From contig CM060107.1 of NCBI GenBank assembly GCA_030522415.1, positions 19,910,553 to 19,974,552 on the forward strand: a DNA stretch of 64,000 nucleotides, written 5' to 3'. This DNA is from Channallabes apus (Eukaryota > Chordata > Actinopteri > Siluriformes > Clariidae). The notes under the pieces were generated by a model. That model was not told the DNA's origin. It made no database searches and saw only the letters and a list, made by a program, of their open reading frames with translations. Of the stretch, positions 23,123 through 33,342 are shown in pieces; the stretch's first letter is position 1; every line of letters starts with the position of its first letter. The position numbers were made by a program, and so were the translations under genes.

Positions 23123-23303
23123 TTTTCTGCTTCAGGAGTCAGTCTGTTCTGAGACAGTGAGAGTAGAGGAAGGGGCAGATTCAGAACCAGGGAGGGAGCC
23201 GGAGACAGCAGAACAAAGAGATGATATTGCCAGCACCAGCACAGGGAGCACAGTTTTTAGTTTAGATCTCATGTTTACATTTTATTGTATGTTGATGGCT
23301 TGA
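23123..23303 (+). other. Short acidic frame with splice-acceptor-like start, origin unclear
   Basis: A pyrimidine-rich tract followed by TGCTTCAG (ending about 23133) precedes an acidic, ST-rich frame (VRVEEGADSEPGREPETAEQ then STSTGS) that ends at a TGA near 23301. Such acidic linkers follow the zinc-finger start in some hAT/ZMYM-like transposases, so this may be a stranded exon. It could equally be chance. There is no homologue I can name with confidence. Confidence 0.3.
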
Positions 23304-23449
23304 CTGTAAACAACATAAACAATGCAATAAATTTATAAAAATATATATTTATTGTCCCCCCTGCTGTTAAATGAAATTTGCGTTATTTTACGTTAATGTT
23401 ACGTTATTACATTATTAACGTCGACAGAATAAAGTAAAGTTTTATTTCT

Positions 23450-23551
23450 GGAATTGATGCACGGGCTTCATCTTAGGCTTTTTTTTCTTTCGGTTCTTTC
23501 GTTTCTCAGCGCCGGACTGTTGATGTCTCTTTCCAGGACCAGGCATATCGT
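23450..23551 (-). other. Short basic frame, possible transposase start exon
   Basis: On the minus strand an ATG at 23551 begins MPGPGKRHQQSGAEKRKNRK and stays open for about 33 codons. The SGAEKRK-type basic start resembles the first residues of ZMYM/hAT-like proteins. It is opposite in strand to the acidic frame at 23123, so they cannot be one gene as they now stand. Confidence 0.3.
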
Positions 23552-23674
23552 TCAATTATTATAATTCTTTTGGCCAAATACTGTAGGCAGCCGTAACAGA
23601 GGTGAGGGCGCGCGCGTCATCACGTGTGCTTAGCCGACTCTGCGTTCACCGTAGACTTCAATATAGACGTTTAT

Positions 23675-23978
23675 ATTTTTGTTTATTTGTATATGTATGT
23701 TATTAATATAAATTTTTTAGAGATTGTGTGTGTGCGTGCACGGAGAGTATGTGTTGATAAGTTTATGTGGATAAGTTGATAAGTGTATCAGAAAGCATTA
23801 AAATGTTCATTTGAATTAAAATGACACACACACGTCTGTATATACAGTATATCAATTACATATATATCAATTTCATTAGTTCGTTCATTCTATTTGAAGC
23901 TTCGGATGTTTGTTTTTTTCTTGGTTTGGTTAGATTAGTTCTGAACTCGCTTCCGTGAAACTATCGCTAAAACAATGT
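23675..23978 (+). repeat. Foldback inner arm B, left
   Basis: About 300 bp nearly identical to the reverse complement of 25827-26131, including GAGAGTATGTGTTGATAAG, GACACACACACGTCTGTAT and CTATCGCTAAAACAATG. The last ~130 bp also match 3258-3380 of the piggyBac-like foldback. Confidence 0.9.
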
Positions 23979-24225
23979 GTGTAAAACAAGAGTGTCATAG
24001 TCCATTGTTAGTTTTAATGATCTGGCTGAAACTAATTATCACTACATAAGTACCCTAACACCATTGATCATGAGTCTCAGCTGAACCTAATTCTATACTT
24101 GTAACAGAAAATGTAGATGCAGATTCCAAATGTGTATTTATATAATAGATAGATAGATAGATGTGTGTGTGTGTGTGTGCTCTACGCAGGGGCAAGAGAG
24201 GGCAGCGCACCCTTAAATGTCTGCA

Positions 24226-24314
24226 CATGTTAATATATTCCTAAAATGTATATATTACAAGTTGATAAACTGATCTGCGGTAGCGGAAAAATCCGCTGAA
24301 AATGACAGGCTGCA

Positions 24315-24350
<36 letters not shown>

Positions 24351-24833
24351 ACACGCGCGCACACACACACACACACCTCCCTTGAGCCCTGCGTCTGTCG
24401 GATTTCAGCTGTCACGGGGTGGAAAGACTTTGAAGCAGTTTATATATGAATCTAAGCTTGAACTTATCAGCATTGTAAATATATAATACTTTTCAAATAA
24501 AATCGCTATTACTTTGACCCTGAAGTTTAGTTTAGCACACACAAAAAACAGAAAAGTCTAAAGAAATAATCATGATTGATAAAATCTGGATTAAGGATAT
24601 TTTATTTTGTTTTATTTATTTAATTTGTATTTTTCATCTTCCCCCTGAGGGATTGCCACCTTATTGTGGTCAGGGGATTTGCGTGCCTCAGTGCTTGGAT
24701 GTTTACCGAGGGCTCAAGGGAGGTGTGTCTGTGTGTGTGTGTGTGTGTGTGAGTGCGCGTGCGGATTTTTCCGCTACCGCAGATCAGTTTATCAACTTGT
24801 AATATATAAATTTTAGGAATATATTAACATGTG
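24226..24833. repeat. Inverted repeat pair C
   Basis: 24226-24295 (ending TGCGGTAGCGGAAAAATCCG) is inverted at 24762-24833. Pair C interlocks with pair D, in the order C-left, D-left, C-right, D-right. Confidence 0.88.
24318..24378 (+). repeat. CA microsatellite cluster
   Basis: Two CA runs separated by TACACACACGCGCGCA. A GT counterpart lies at 24726-24752 and a looser one at 25398-25446. Confidence 0.9.
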
Positions 24834-25397
24834 GAGACATCATTATATGTTGAATGGAACTTGTAAGCCTTTGAATGGTGTTAAAAATACTTGCAAAACA
24901 AGTATTGCAGCCATACATTGGAGGGAACTTCTGAGGTGGTCAGTGATTGATGGCACGGTCGGTCGGAGGGGGTTGTGATCACACCTATAGATCTTTTGTT
25001 CTAGGCTATCGGTCAAATATCTCTCCACTTGGAAGCAAAAACATGCAAGGGATTTCAGCATCTCGACGCACATACTAAGCTGTTTATAAAGTAGACACTG
25101 TTTGTTTTTTCATTTTGTAATCTTTCCCGTGTTTACCGTGTACTGTACAATGTATATTCATTTTTTAATGAATTACTGTAAATAAACTACACATTCCGTT
25201 GATTTACCAGAAATGACTTTTCTGTTTTTTGTGTGTGCTAAACTAAACTTCAGGGTCAAAGTAATAGCGATTTTATTTGAAAAGTATTATATATTTACAA
25301 TGCTGATAAGTTCAAGCTTAGATTCATATATAAACTGCTTCAAAGTCTTTCCACCCCGTGACAGCTGAAATCCGACAGACGCAGGGCTCAAGGGAGG
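24377..25397. repeat. Inverted repeat pair D
   Basis: 24377-24558 (containing GGATTTCAGCTGTCACGGGG) is inverted at 25215-25397 with very few differences over about 180 bp. Confidence 0.9.
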
Positions 25398-25826
25398 TGT
25401 GTCTGTGTGTCTGTGTGTGTGTCTATGTGTGTGTCTATGTGTGTGCGTGCGCGCGCATACTTCTTCTACTGTTATAAAAACAAACTAAATACAGCTTTTT
25501 TTTCAGAGGTAAACGGAAAAGTGAAGATGTTCAGTGTCACTATGCAGATGTTACACTCAGTGGAGTTACCGAAATCATTTGTTTAGTCCTCATCATTTCC
25601 ACATTTCACTCGCTTTTATTCCTCTTATGTGAGCATAAACAGTGAAACATTCCACAGGTTTATAATACACCGGGGCCAAGTGAACCACGTTCCTGTCAAA
25701 CGAAACGAGGCATAATCGTGGTGTTTGCTTCGGTTATGACACACCATAGTTTATTACCTGCTGTGGTAGATCTGATTATTTATCCAAACACAATAATAAA
25801 GCTTTATATCCTCAGGAGGGCTCAGT

Positions 25827-26131
25827 ACATTGTTTTAGCGATAGTTTCACGGAAGCGAGTTCAGAACTAATCTAACCAAACCAAAACAAAAAAAAAACAT
25901 CCGAAGCTTCAAATAGAATGAACGAACTAATGAAATTGATATATATGTAATTGATATACTGTATATACAGACGTGTGTGTGTCATTTTAATTCAAATGAA
26001 CATTTTAATGCTTTCTGATACACTTATCAACTTATCCACATACACTTATCAACACATACTCTCCGTGCACGCACATACAATCTCTAAAAAAGTAATATTA
26101 ATAACATACATATACAAATAAACAAAAAAAT
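25827..26131 (-). repeat. Foldback inner arm B, right
   Basis: Reverse complement of 23675-23978. The adjacent 25490-25826 continues as a reverse-complement match to about 3380-3650, so this side carries a longer piece of the piggyBac-like element. Confidence 0.9.
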
Positions 26132-26171
26132 AGTCTGCAAAGAGGCACACGCAGGTGCACTTAGTACACGG

Positions 26172-27120
26172 TTGAACTGTGCACACACCCCAACCCCAGA
26201 CTTTCTAACACCGACCAGGAGTACTGCAGAAACGATGTCTCCAGCCACAGCTTACAATGTTTTCTCTTATTTATTAAAGAAAATTATGATGACCATAACA
26301 GCCTACTGCATTTCATTATTTATAATAACACAAAAACAATATTACAATATTTGATATTTTAATATAAACTCGGTATCATTATCCTCCTTGTGTATGTGTA
26401 AAATACATTTAATTTGTTCTATTTTTTATTCTGATAGTGTGCTCAATTTGTTTCTAGTAATTTATATATTTAAATTCGGATGCCTTTTACTGTTACAAAT
26501 TTAACTCTTTGCAAAATAATAAAAATGTGTCTTGCTGTACAAGCCCTTGTGTTGTTGTTTGTGCTGCTGTTCTTTAATAATACCAATAATCAGATACAAA
26601 CAGTCTGTCTAAACGAAAATTAAGCAATGCTTCTTAACTCATCATTATGTGGATATTTTTCATGTTCGTTGGATAAAGTATGTACTGTAATGATTTGGTC
26701 TACTCTGTACTGTATGTGCGTGAGAGAGAGGGGTGTCGCGGTCGTGAAACAAAGGCTCATTTCAGCTCATTCAGTTTCTCTGAATGGATAGGTGAGAACA
26801 GCTGATTCACGGTGAATAATTTGCATTTGAGTGTTGCCAAGTGAAAAGAAGACAAACATCAAGACGAACAACATACGTATAAAACTGAGACAATATTTTA
26901 AAAAGAATCGCAATCAACCTGGACAGGTAAGCTGGAATAAAATCAGTAGCAGCATTAACTAAAGTAATTAGTAATTATTAGCTGCTACTGATTTTATGGA
27001 CTCATCACGGTTAAATACGTTGGTCACATGCCAGCTGTATAAGCCGGTTAAGGGACTCATTACGGTTGCATATCGTGCTCTGAATAATAATTTTTTTTGT
27101 TTGCTGTTTGTTTGCTGAGT
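26172..27120. other. Non-coding part of the composite insertion
   Basis: AT-rich, no gene. The segment 26755-26835 (AGAACAGCTGATTCACGG) is matched in reverse complement at 53235-53305, showing that pieces of this element are scattered elsewhere in the window. Confidence 0.5.
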
Positions 27121-27155
27121 AAAATTAAAATAGAACAATTTTTTAAAACAGCATC

Positions 27156-27228
27156 ATCCAGGATTCGAATCGACGCTTTGTAAATCCCTGCCCGAGCGCG
27201 CTAACCGCTACACCAACCAGGCACTAAG
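27156..27228 (-). repeat. tRNA-like sequence 2
   Basis: On the minus strand GTGCCTGGTTGGTGTAGCGG and GTCGATTCGAATCCTGGATG. It belongs to an extra copy (27125-27380) of the outer arm. Confidence 0.6.
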
Positions 27229-27729
27229 AGACAACACACCTCCGTGGCCTTAATAAGCCACTCGACTTCTTTGAAAGCAAGCGTTAAATAAGTAACGAAG
27301 TAAGCCTGTTATACAATTATACTATTTGCACGTGTATTTTATCTGTTTTAAACTTGGTGTCATTTGATCTTATTGGTTTAGAAATGTTTGTAAAAAAACT
27401 ATTGTTATCAAAAATGTAACAGATGTAACACCGGACCTCATTACCCACAATGCATCTCCCGCACTGGACTACACTGCCGTAAACAGCTGTCGTAAATCAA
27501 AACTCCCGGTACGGCAGATGGCCACCACTTTTCATCAGTATAATGACACACACACACACACACGCAGCAGCAGCAGACCGATCCGTCACTCCCCTAAATT
27601 TAAAGAATACAAACTGGTTGCGTGCGAGTTTGCTGTTTTTTCTATAGTATGCTGAAGCAAAATCAAAATACAACAATTTTTTTTATTTTAATTTTGCTAT
27701 AATTAAAATAAAAAAATTTAAAACATCAT

Positions 27730-27802
27730 CCCTCGGGATTCGAACCGGCGCTTTATATAACACTGACCGTGGGCTCTAACCGCTACACCAAGCGGGCACT
27801 TA
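27730..27802 (-). repeat. tRNA-like sequence 3
   Basis: On the minus strand GTGCCCGCTTGGTGTAGCGG and GCCGGTTCGAATCCCGAGG. It is the closest partner of the module at 22629 and part of the right outer arm (27665-27925). Confidence 0.65.
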
Positions 27803-28284
27803 AAGACAATGCACCCAAGTAACGTTAAATAAGGCAAGGTTAATAAAGCAAGCGCTGGATAAGTAACGAAGTAAGCCTGTTATAATAATAACTTGGTGTT
27901 ATTTGATCTCATTGGTTTTTAAATTTATATTTAAATAAATAGTAAACTTGGCCGATTTCGTTATAATTTTGTTTGATGAGTGGGGCTTGAAAATTCTCTT
28001 GAAAAATATGGTCATTTATTTCAGTTAATAAATCTACTATAATTTTTCTTTTTACTCATTATTGTACAGTACACATTAATAGCTCTGGTTCAGATTTGTC
28101 ATGTTTGTTGTGGAAATTACCATCACTGTTGTATTTACTGCGATGAATGAAAATGTCACTTTGCGCCACCTGGCGGCCATTTTACGAATGACTTTGAAAT
28201 GCAACTGATTTATTTTGGCCGCTGTTGCCTTTAAACGGCGGTATACGCGGCGAGATCGCCATTCCAATTTTGTAACCACTGTAT

Positions 28285-28956
28285 GAGTGGTTCCTACTAC
28301 ACACTGATTTACGCCTACGGAGTCCAGTATGGACATAAATGCTGTTCTCAGAGGGTCTTCTGTTTTCTCAAAATTAATGTTAAAATCTCCGGCAATTAAC
28401 ACTTTGTCTACAGAAACGACTAGGTTTGAGATGAAATCTGCAAATTCACTAAGAAATTCAGAATACGGCCCTGGAAGTCTGTAAATTATAATTAGTGGAA
28501 TCGACTGAGCTGATTAAATATACTTAAATACACTTATGTTACTATAAAGAATTTCAAATGAGTTAAATTTGTGTCCGTGTTTTTGTACGATAGACAGATT
28601 ATCATTGTAAATAACTGCGACGCCTCCTCCTCTACCAGTTAACCGAGGCTGGTGTATGTAGCTGTATCCAGGAGGACTAGCTTCATTTAGAGCTACATAC
28701 TGTACTCATCCTGTTTAACCCATGTTTCAGTTAAACAGAGTATATCAAACGCCTGATCTGTGATAATTCCATTAGCAATAACCGCTTTTGATGCGAGAGA
28801 TCTAATATTTAACAATCCTAGCTTCAGATCAGAGGTGCCGGCTGCGCATTTAGTGTGATCCGAGTTTGTGGTCTCTATGTTAATTAGATTATTGAAACAG
28901 ACTTTCTGAGTCTTTCTACATTTTTGCTTAGATCGGGGGAACAGACACAGTCTCAA
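28285..28956 (-). pseudogene. LINE ORF2 endonuclease, N-terminal part
   Basis: The first catalytic blocks are present: LLNIRSLASKA (Asn), ILCLTETWV (Glu), and after an internal break, LIAGDFNINFEKTEDP (Asp-Asn of the GDFN motif). The frame stops near 28696 where a TACTGTA (28698-28704) lies, and deleting five bases reopens it directly into the expected continuation. A further stop interrupts near 28516. The segment ends at 28285 where the composite insertion begins. Confidence 0.9.
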
Positions 28957-29055
28957 TATGGTGAACCCTGAGTGACGACTCTATGCAGCTAGCAGACGGT
29001 TGGTTTAGCCTGTCTGTCTGCTCCCTGGCCTGGGCTCTGGATTGTCACCGATTAA

Positions 29056-29933
29056 CTAGACCTCTACTGAGACTATGAGCTCTACTGCAAGAAATGAGAG
29101 CAGCACCTTCCCGAGTGGGACACCGACCCGCCCTAACAGGCCTGCTTTGCCCTCAAAGGTCTTCCAATTGCCTATGTAGCCCACATTATTTTCGGAGCAC
29201 CACCTGGACATCCAGCGGTTCAGCGACCATAACCTGCTGTAAACTATGTCGCCACGTCTCATTGGGATGGGAGCTGAGCATACTACTTCATCGGACATCG
29301 CCTTCGCTAATTTAAACACCTCTGTAAAGTTACTCTTACTAACCTCTGACTGACGAAGGCATATATCATTAGCTCCAGCATGTACAACTATCTTAGAGAA
29401 CCTGTTCTGTCCTAGAGCCCTAAGATTACCTGCTATGTCCGGTGCTCTGGCTCCCGGGATACACCTAACCACTGCCGCTGGCGCCCCTAAAGGTCTAGCT
29501 AATGTCACGTGCCTCAGTGTAGAGTCTCCTATAACCAGAGCTCTTTCAGGTTTCTCAGCGGGTGCAGCACTAAGGAGAGCAAACCTGTTGGACACGTGAA
29601 GTGCAGCGGTGGGCTGGCCTTAGCGTTAGCTTTGGCTGAACGAGTATGCCGCCGAGTCGTCACCCACTCGCCCCGCTGTGAGGGCTTTAAAGCCGGAGTC
29701 GAGGGCTGATTATCTCTGCTTGTGGCACCCAGACTGTCCGCTACGGGAATAACGCTGCTCTCAGACTCTTTAACTCTCTCTAAAGTCTGGATGCGCTCCT
29801 CTAACGCTGATATCTTCTCCGTCAGAGTGCTCACTAACACACACCTATCACAAATAAAATTATCGCTAATGGCGGAGGAAGAATGTCTAAACATCCTGCA
29901 CTCTACACACTGACCGAGCTGAATGGTAGACAT
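29056..29933 (-). pseudogene. LINE ORF1: zinc-binding N-terminus, coiled coil and SGNH esterase domain
   Basis: The start is the methionine of MSTIQLGQCVECRMFRHSS. CxxC pairs (CVEC, CDRC) form a PHD-like zinc module, and TLTEKISALEERIQTLERV is a coiled coil. After a frameshift near 29595, GDSTLRHV (SGNH block I) and HAGANDI (block III) mark the esterase domain known from CR1-like ORF1 proteins. The protein binds LINE RNA. The esterase role is unknown. Only one frameshift separates two otherwise open halves, so this copy is fairly young. Confidence 0.88.
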
Positions 29934-30925
29934 GATAACGTACCTCTGTGTTGGAGTTTTAGTTGTTTGGAGATGAATTCCGTTTGTTGTTCTTAGACGA
30001 GGAAACTCGCGTGTTCTCCACAAATTGCAGGAAAAAAAAGGCGAAGCCGAATAGTATGATCATGTAAAAGCTAGTTGCTATTAATATTGTTATTGTATAA
30101 AGCTATGTAATTTAAACACTGATACAAACACGAAAGTTTCGCGGCAACGATACGAAAACAGGAAGCTACAGTACGTCACCAATAGGAAGTGATATCTATC
30201 TCTAATTACACACAACATAACATGAAAAAATTTACTTGAGATTTTTGCAAATTTATTAAAAATAAAAAAAATTTAGAAAACACATGTACTGTACATAAGT
30301 ATTCACAGCCTTTGCCATGAAGCTCAAAATTGAGCTCAGGCGCTCCCTGATCATTCTTGATATGTTTCTGCAGCTTAATTGGAGTCCACCTGTGGTAAAT
30401 TCAGTTGATTGGACATGATTTGGAAAGGCACACACCCACCTGCAAATGACTGGACAGGAGTTGTATCACACACCACTACCAGACAACATATCAGGCTTTA
30501 GAGTGAAACAATTAAAACTCAGGAAGCATTAAAATGTAAACATTACTCAAGCTTGTTCAAGACTCAAATCAACATTCCAAACAACTGTCTATAGATATTT
30601 ATTTGAGCATAATAGCATAAATGAACTCTTGGCAGGTATAAGGAGTAGACTGAGATACGAGAGGAATTCCAGGTCTACAGAGGAAATTCTCGCCTAAATC
30701 CATCTGTGTACAGTACAGCTATATGTCTCTCTCTCAGGGGAAAGAGAAACTAAAACTTACCTGCTGTCATTCTTTGTTTTGATATGAGTCTGTTTACAGC
30801 AGAAGCTCTAAAACCTCACTCAATCACACTGGAAACAAGACATCTTCCAATTACCAGTTAGGGTTCAATCTTAAATTTCATCCATGGACTGTGCTTGACA
30901 ATTCGTGTCAGAGCACAAACCAAGC

Positions 30926-31265
30926 ATGAAGTCAAAGGAATTGTCTGTAGACCTCTGAGACAGGATTGTCTCGAGGCACAAATCTGGGGAAGGTTACAGA
31001 AAATTTTCTGCTGGTTTGAAGGTCTCAATGAGCACAGTGGCCTCCATCAGTCGTAAGTGGAAGAAGTTCACCAGGACTGTTCCTAGAGCTGGCCGGCCAT
31101 CTAAACTGACCGATCAGGGAGGTGACCAAGAACCTGATGGTCACTCTGTCCGAGCTCCAGAGGTCCTCTGTGGAGAGAGGAGAACCTTCCAGAAGGACAA
31201 TCATCTCTGCAGCAATCCACCAATCAGGCTTACAGTATATGGTAGAGTGGGCAGAGAGACTCATC
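30926..31265 (+). pseudogene. Tc1-like transposase N-terminal fragment (element C)
   Basis: The ATG at 30926 opens MKSKELSVDL, then an in-frame TGA replaces the usual arginine; DRIVSRHKSGEGY follows, the first helix-turn-helix of this transposase family. Shifted frames continue with STVASISRKWKKF and AGRPSKLTD, the second DNA-binding motif and the GRPR-like linker. Sequence similarity ends near 31265 before any catalytic residue, so only the DNA-binding half remains. A TACAGTA at about 31231 sits inside this remnant. Confidence 0.82.
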
Positions 31266-31627
31266 AGACTTGGCAATTTTGTGTTTGTGGCCTTTTATTA
31301 AGGGATGGAATATTCATTCAGTACAGTACATTCAGGTCATCAGCTGACTTCACTGTATTGCCATCATTACTGAGAACAGATTTGGCCAACTGAAGAAATC
31401 CCAGATTATAACACTGCCTCCAGTCTTGTCCAGTGGCCACTACTGTATGTATGATGGATGCATCGCTTCATCGGCTTTTCTCCTTACCCTAATACACCTA
31501 TCGCTCTGGAGTAGGGTCGAGCTGAACACATCAGACTACATGTCTTTTTTTTCATTGCTCCAAAGTCCAATCTTTATGCTCCCTAGCAGATTCAAGTATT
31601 TTTTCTGATTAGTCTCAATAACAAGTG

Positions 31628-31850
31628 TCCCTTTCAAAAGCTACACTCGATGCTGCGTGAAAACGCTATGGGAACATCTTTCTGTGTTGCCGGTTGTGAA
31701 GCATACATATGTGTATCAAACATGCCAAATTTTGGAATATATAACCTCTGTCAGGTGAGGTCATCTGATGAAGCGCACCTGCAGGTTATAAATAGGAGTG
31801 AACCGAAAACATTCCTCAGATCTTTTTGTCTTCAGGACAAAAATGTGATG
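31628..31850 (+). repeat. DIRS left terminal repeat (copy B)
   Basis: Inverted relative to about 37262-37440. Shared blocks include CATCTGATGAAGCGCACCTG (mirrored in 37325-37345) and AACATTCCTCAGATC. Confidence 0.85.
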
Positions 31851-32470
31851 TGTGCAAGCGAATTTAAAAATATTAACTCACCGATATGGTGGAGTTTGTT
31901 AGAAGATCCATACCCCCGCTCTTTCGAAGCGCGACTTCCACACCATGTAAACCAGCAAAATAAGAAAGTGTTTAACTCACCGATATGGCTGAGTTTCAAG
32001 CGAAATGTGTCTCTCCGTGTGATAAATCCATCCCAGAGGGGCGATCTCCACAGTTACTATTTCAATTAACGTGCTTTGCGTGTGGCTCGCATTCTTTATA
32101 GAGAAGCTACGGGCCGCGGCACATTCCTGGGGCTTAAAACGACGTGCATCCGGCAGAGCTGCGGGAGACGGATTCTCCTCCTTTCTCTCGCGTTCTCATC
32201 GGATCGGGAAATTCCTCCGTCCGCTTCTCAAGTGCGCCCTGGCGCTTCTTATGAAATGGGCAGGATAGACATTCTCTCTCGCTTCCACAGAGATGGAAAT
32301 AGCCTCCAAGCACTCGAAAACCCTTTCATGGAATAAACTTTATTCATCCGGTGTTTTCGTGCCATCGACTTATTTATTTATTTAAATATAGTTGATGTGG
32401 AAGCGCGGGGTTATATGATGACGCCCCAGATAGAAGAGACGCTTCCAGGCTATCTCTCTCTTGGGACATC

Positions 32471-33010
32471 ATGCTCCCTGAAAAGCTAACACTTCCTTCC
32501 AAGCTGTGTAGACTTTTATCTTCCCTGGAGGGAAAAGCTTTTCAGGCAGCAGATCAGGTTGGTGCTCCACTGCACATCATGATGGTTTTGCAAGCTTACC
32601 AGGCTGACCTGCTGAGAGACTTGAGCACTGGCAGGGCTCTTGAAGATAGGGAATTCTGGAATTATGCTGGGCCACAGACTTGTCTCTTCATGCACCAAAG
32701 CAGACGGCTCGTGCTATCGGCCGTTTTATGGCTGCGATGGTTTCCGCGGAGAGGCACTTGTGGCTGAATCTCATGGGCATCAAGGATAAGGATTGTGCAT
32801 TCCTCCTTGATGCCCCCATCTCGCCTTCCGGCTTGTTTGGCGACGCCGTTAACTCGGTCGCCACTAGGTTCGTGACGCAAAGTTATATGAACAAGATATC
32901 TGGAAATTCCTTCCCCCGCCGTGCTCAAGAGTCAGGACTGTCGGCCACCCAGTCTTTCGATTGGGTCTGACTCTCGCGAGATGTGAAGCACACAAGGAGT
33001 GTGTTTTGAG
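32471..33010 (+). pseudogene. DIRS gag-like ORF1, broken (copy B)
   Basis: Frame 1 gives LEGKAFQAADQVGAPLHIMM and AYQADLLRDLSTG, and a second frame from about 32670 gives APKQTARAIGRFMAAMVSAE then RHLWLNLMGIKDKDCAFLLD and PSGLFGDAV. These are the conserved helices of the DIRS first ORF, thought to be the structural (gag) protein. A one-base shift near 32660 separates them, and no zinc finger is visible. The same region in copy C lies at 58200-58690. Confidence 0.75.
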
Positions 33011-33342
33011 CCGGGCACCCCCATGTAAAGATTGGGGTGCGGCGCGCCACACTTCGCAATCCGCCTCAAGGAAGTCAGATCGTCATACTGTCTTCTTCAC
33101 AAAGAAGTCCTGAGACTCATGTACCCAGGACCATCGGGGTGTCCCCCCAATGGGGAAATGCACGTAGAATTCCTTTCGAGAATGAAGTGTTCTCCCTGGC
33201 ACCCCCAGGAGGTGCCTAGGAGACACCGGTCTCCAATAAAATCTTCTGTCTTTTCCTGCCATGTTTCAGGATGCTGAACATCTAACAGTCCCCTCCCCCC
33301 AATCTAACCAAGCCATTTGCCCCTTTCGGAGAAATTGGCAGC

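Larger units (their letters stand above)
22104..28284. mobile_element. Composite foldback insertion with tRNA-like modules, family unknown
   Basis: It interrupts the LINE endonuclease. The extreme ends are imperfect inverted repeats (GTTACAAAATCGGAGCATCG left, GTTACAAAATTGGAATGGCG on the opposite strand right). ACAGT and ACTGT flank it and may be a mutated 5-bp duplication. Inside are at least four pairs of long inverted repeats, three tRNA-like heads, CA/GT microsatellites and short basic or acidic frames. No transposase is recognised. Segments match the piggyBac-like foldback at 2964-4574 and the repeats at 51660-55425. It is probably several elements nested or shuffled together. Confidence 0.6.
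18769..30206 (-). mobile_element. CR1/L2-like LINE, near full length, split by a 6.2-kb insertion
   Basis: The minus-strand order is 5' UTR, ORF1 (from 29933), ORF2 endonuclease (28956 to about 28285, then 22103 to about 21700), reverse transcriptase (about 21495-19794), and a 3' UTR ending in ATTGAATTGAATTGAATTAA near 18777. TACACACAACAT is repeated at 18757-18768 and 30207-30218 inside the Tc1 host and is the probable 12-bp target duplication. Excluding the insertion the LINE is about 5.3 kb, a full-length size for this clade. Confidence 0.88.
18654..31265 (+). mobile_element. Tc1-like transposon C, split by a LINE
   Basis: The left end starts right after TA (18652-18653) with CAGTGCATCCGGAAAGTATT, the well-known end of a fish Tc1 family, and runs to about 18776. 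The same element resumes at 30207 (AACATGAAAAAATTTACTTG then GATTTTTGCAAATTTATTAAA) and continues into its transposase gene until 31265. Everything between is a later LINE insertion. The right end is lost at 31265. Confidence 0.88.

Noticed and set aside
22629..27802. Three tRNA-like sequences considered as real tRNA genes
   Set aside because: A and B boxes are good but the acceptor arms do not pair and the same modules repeat within inverted arms, so they are treated as SINE-like or promoter modules.
33032..33277. Plus-strand frames between DIRS gag and reverse transcriptase as separate genes
   Set aside because: They lie in decayed DIRS sequence shared with copy C (58739-58966) and differ in length and frame between copies, so no conserved gene is indicated.
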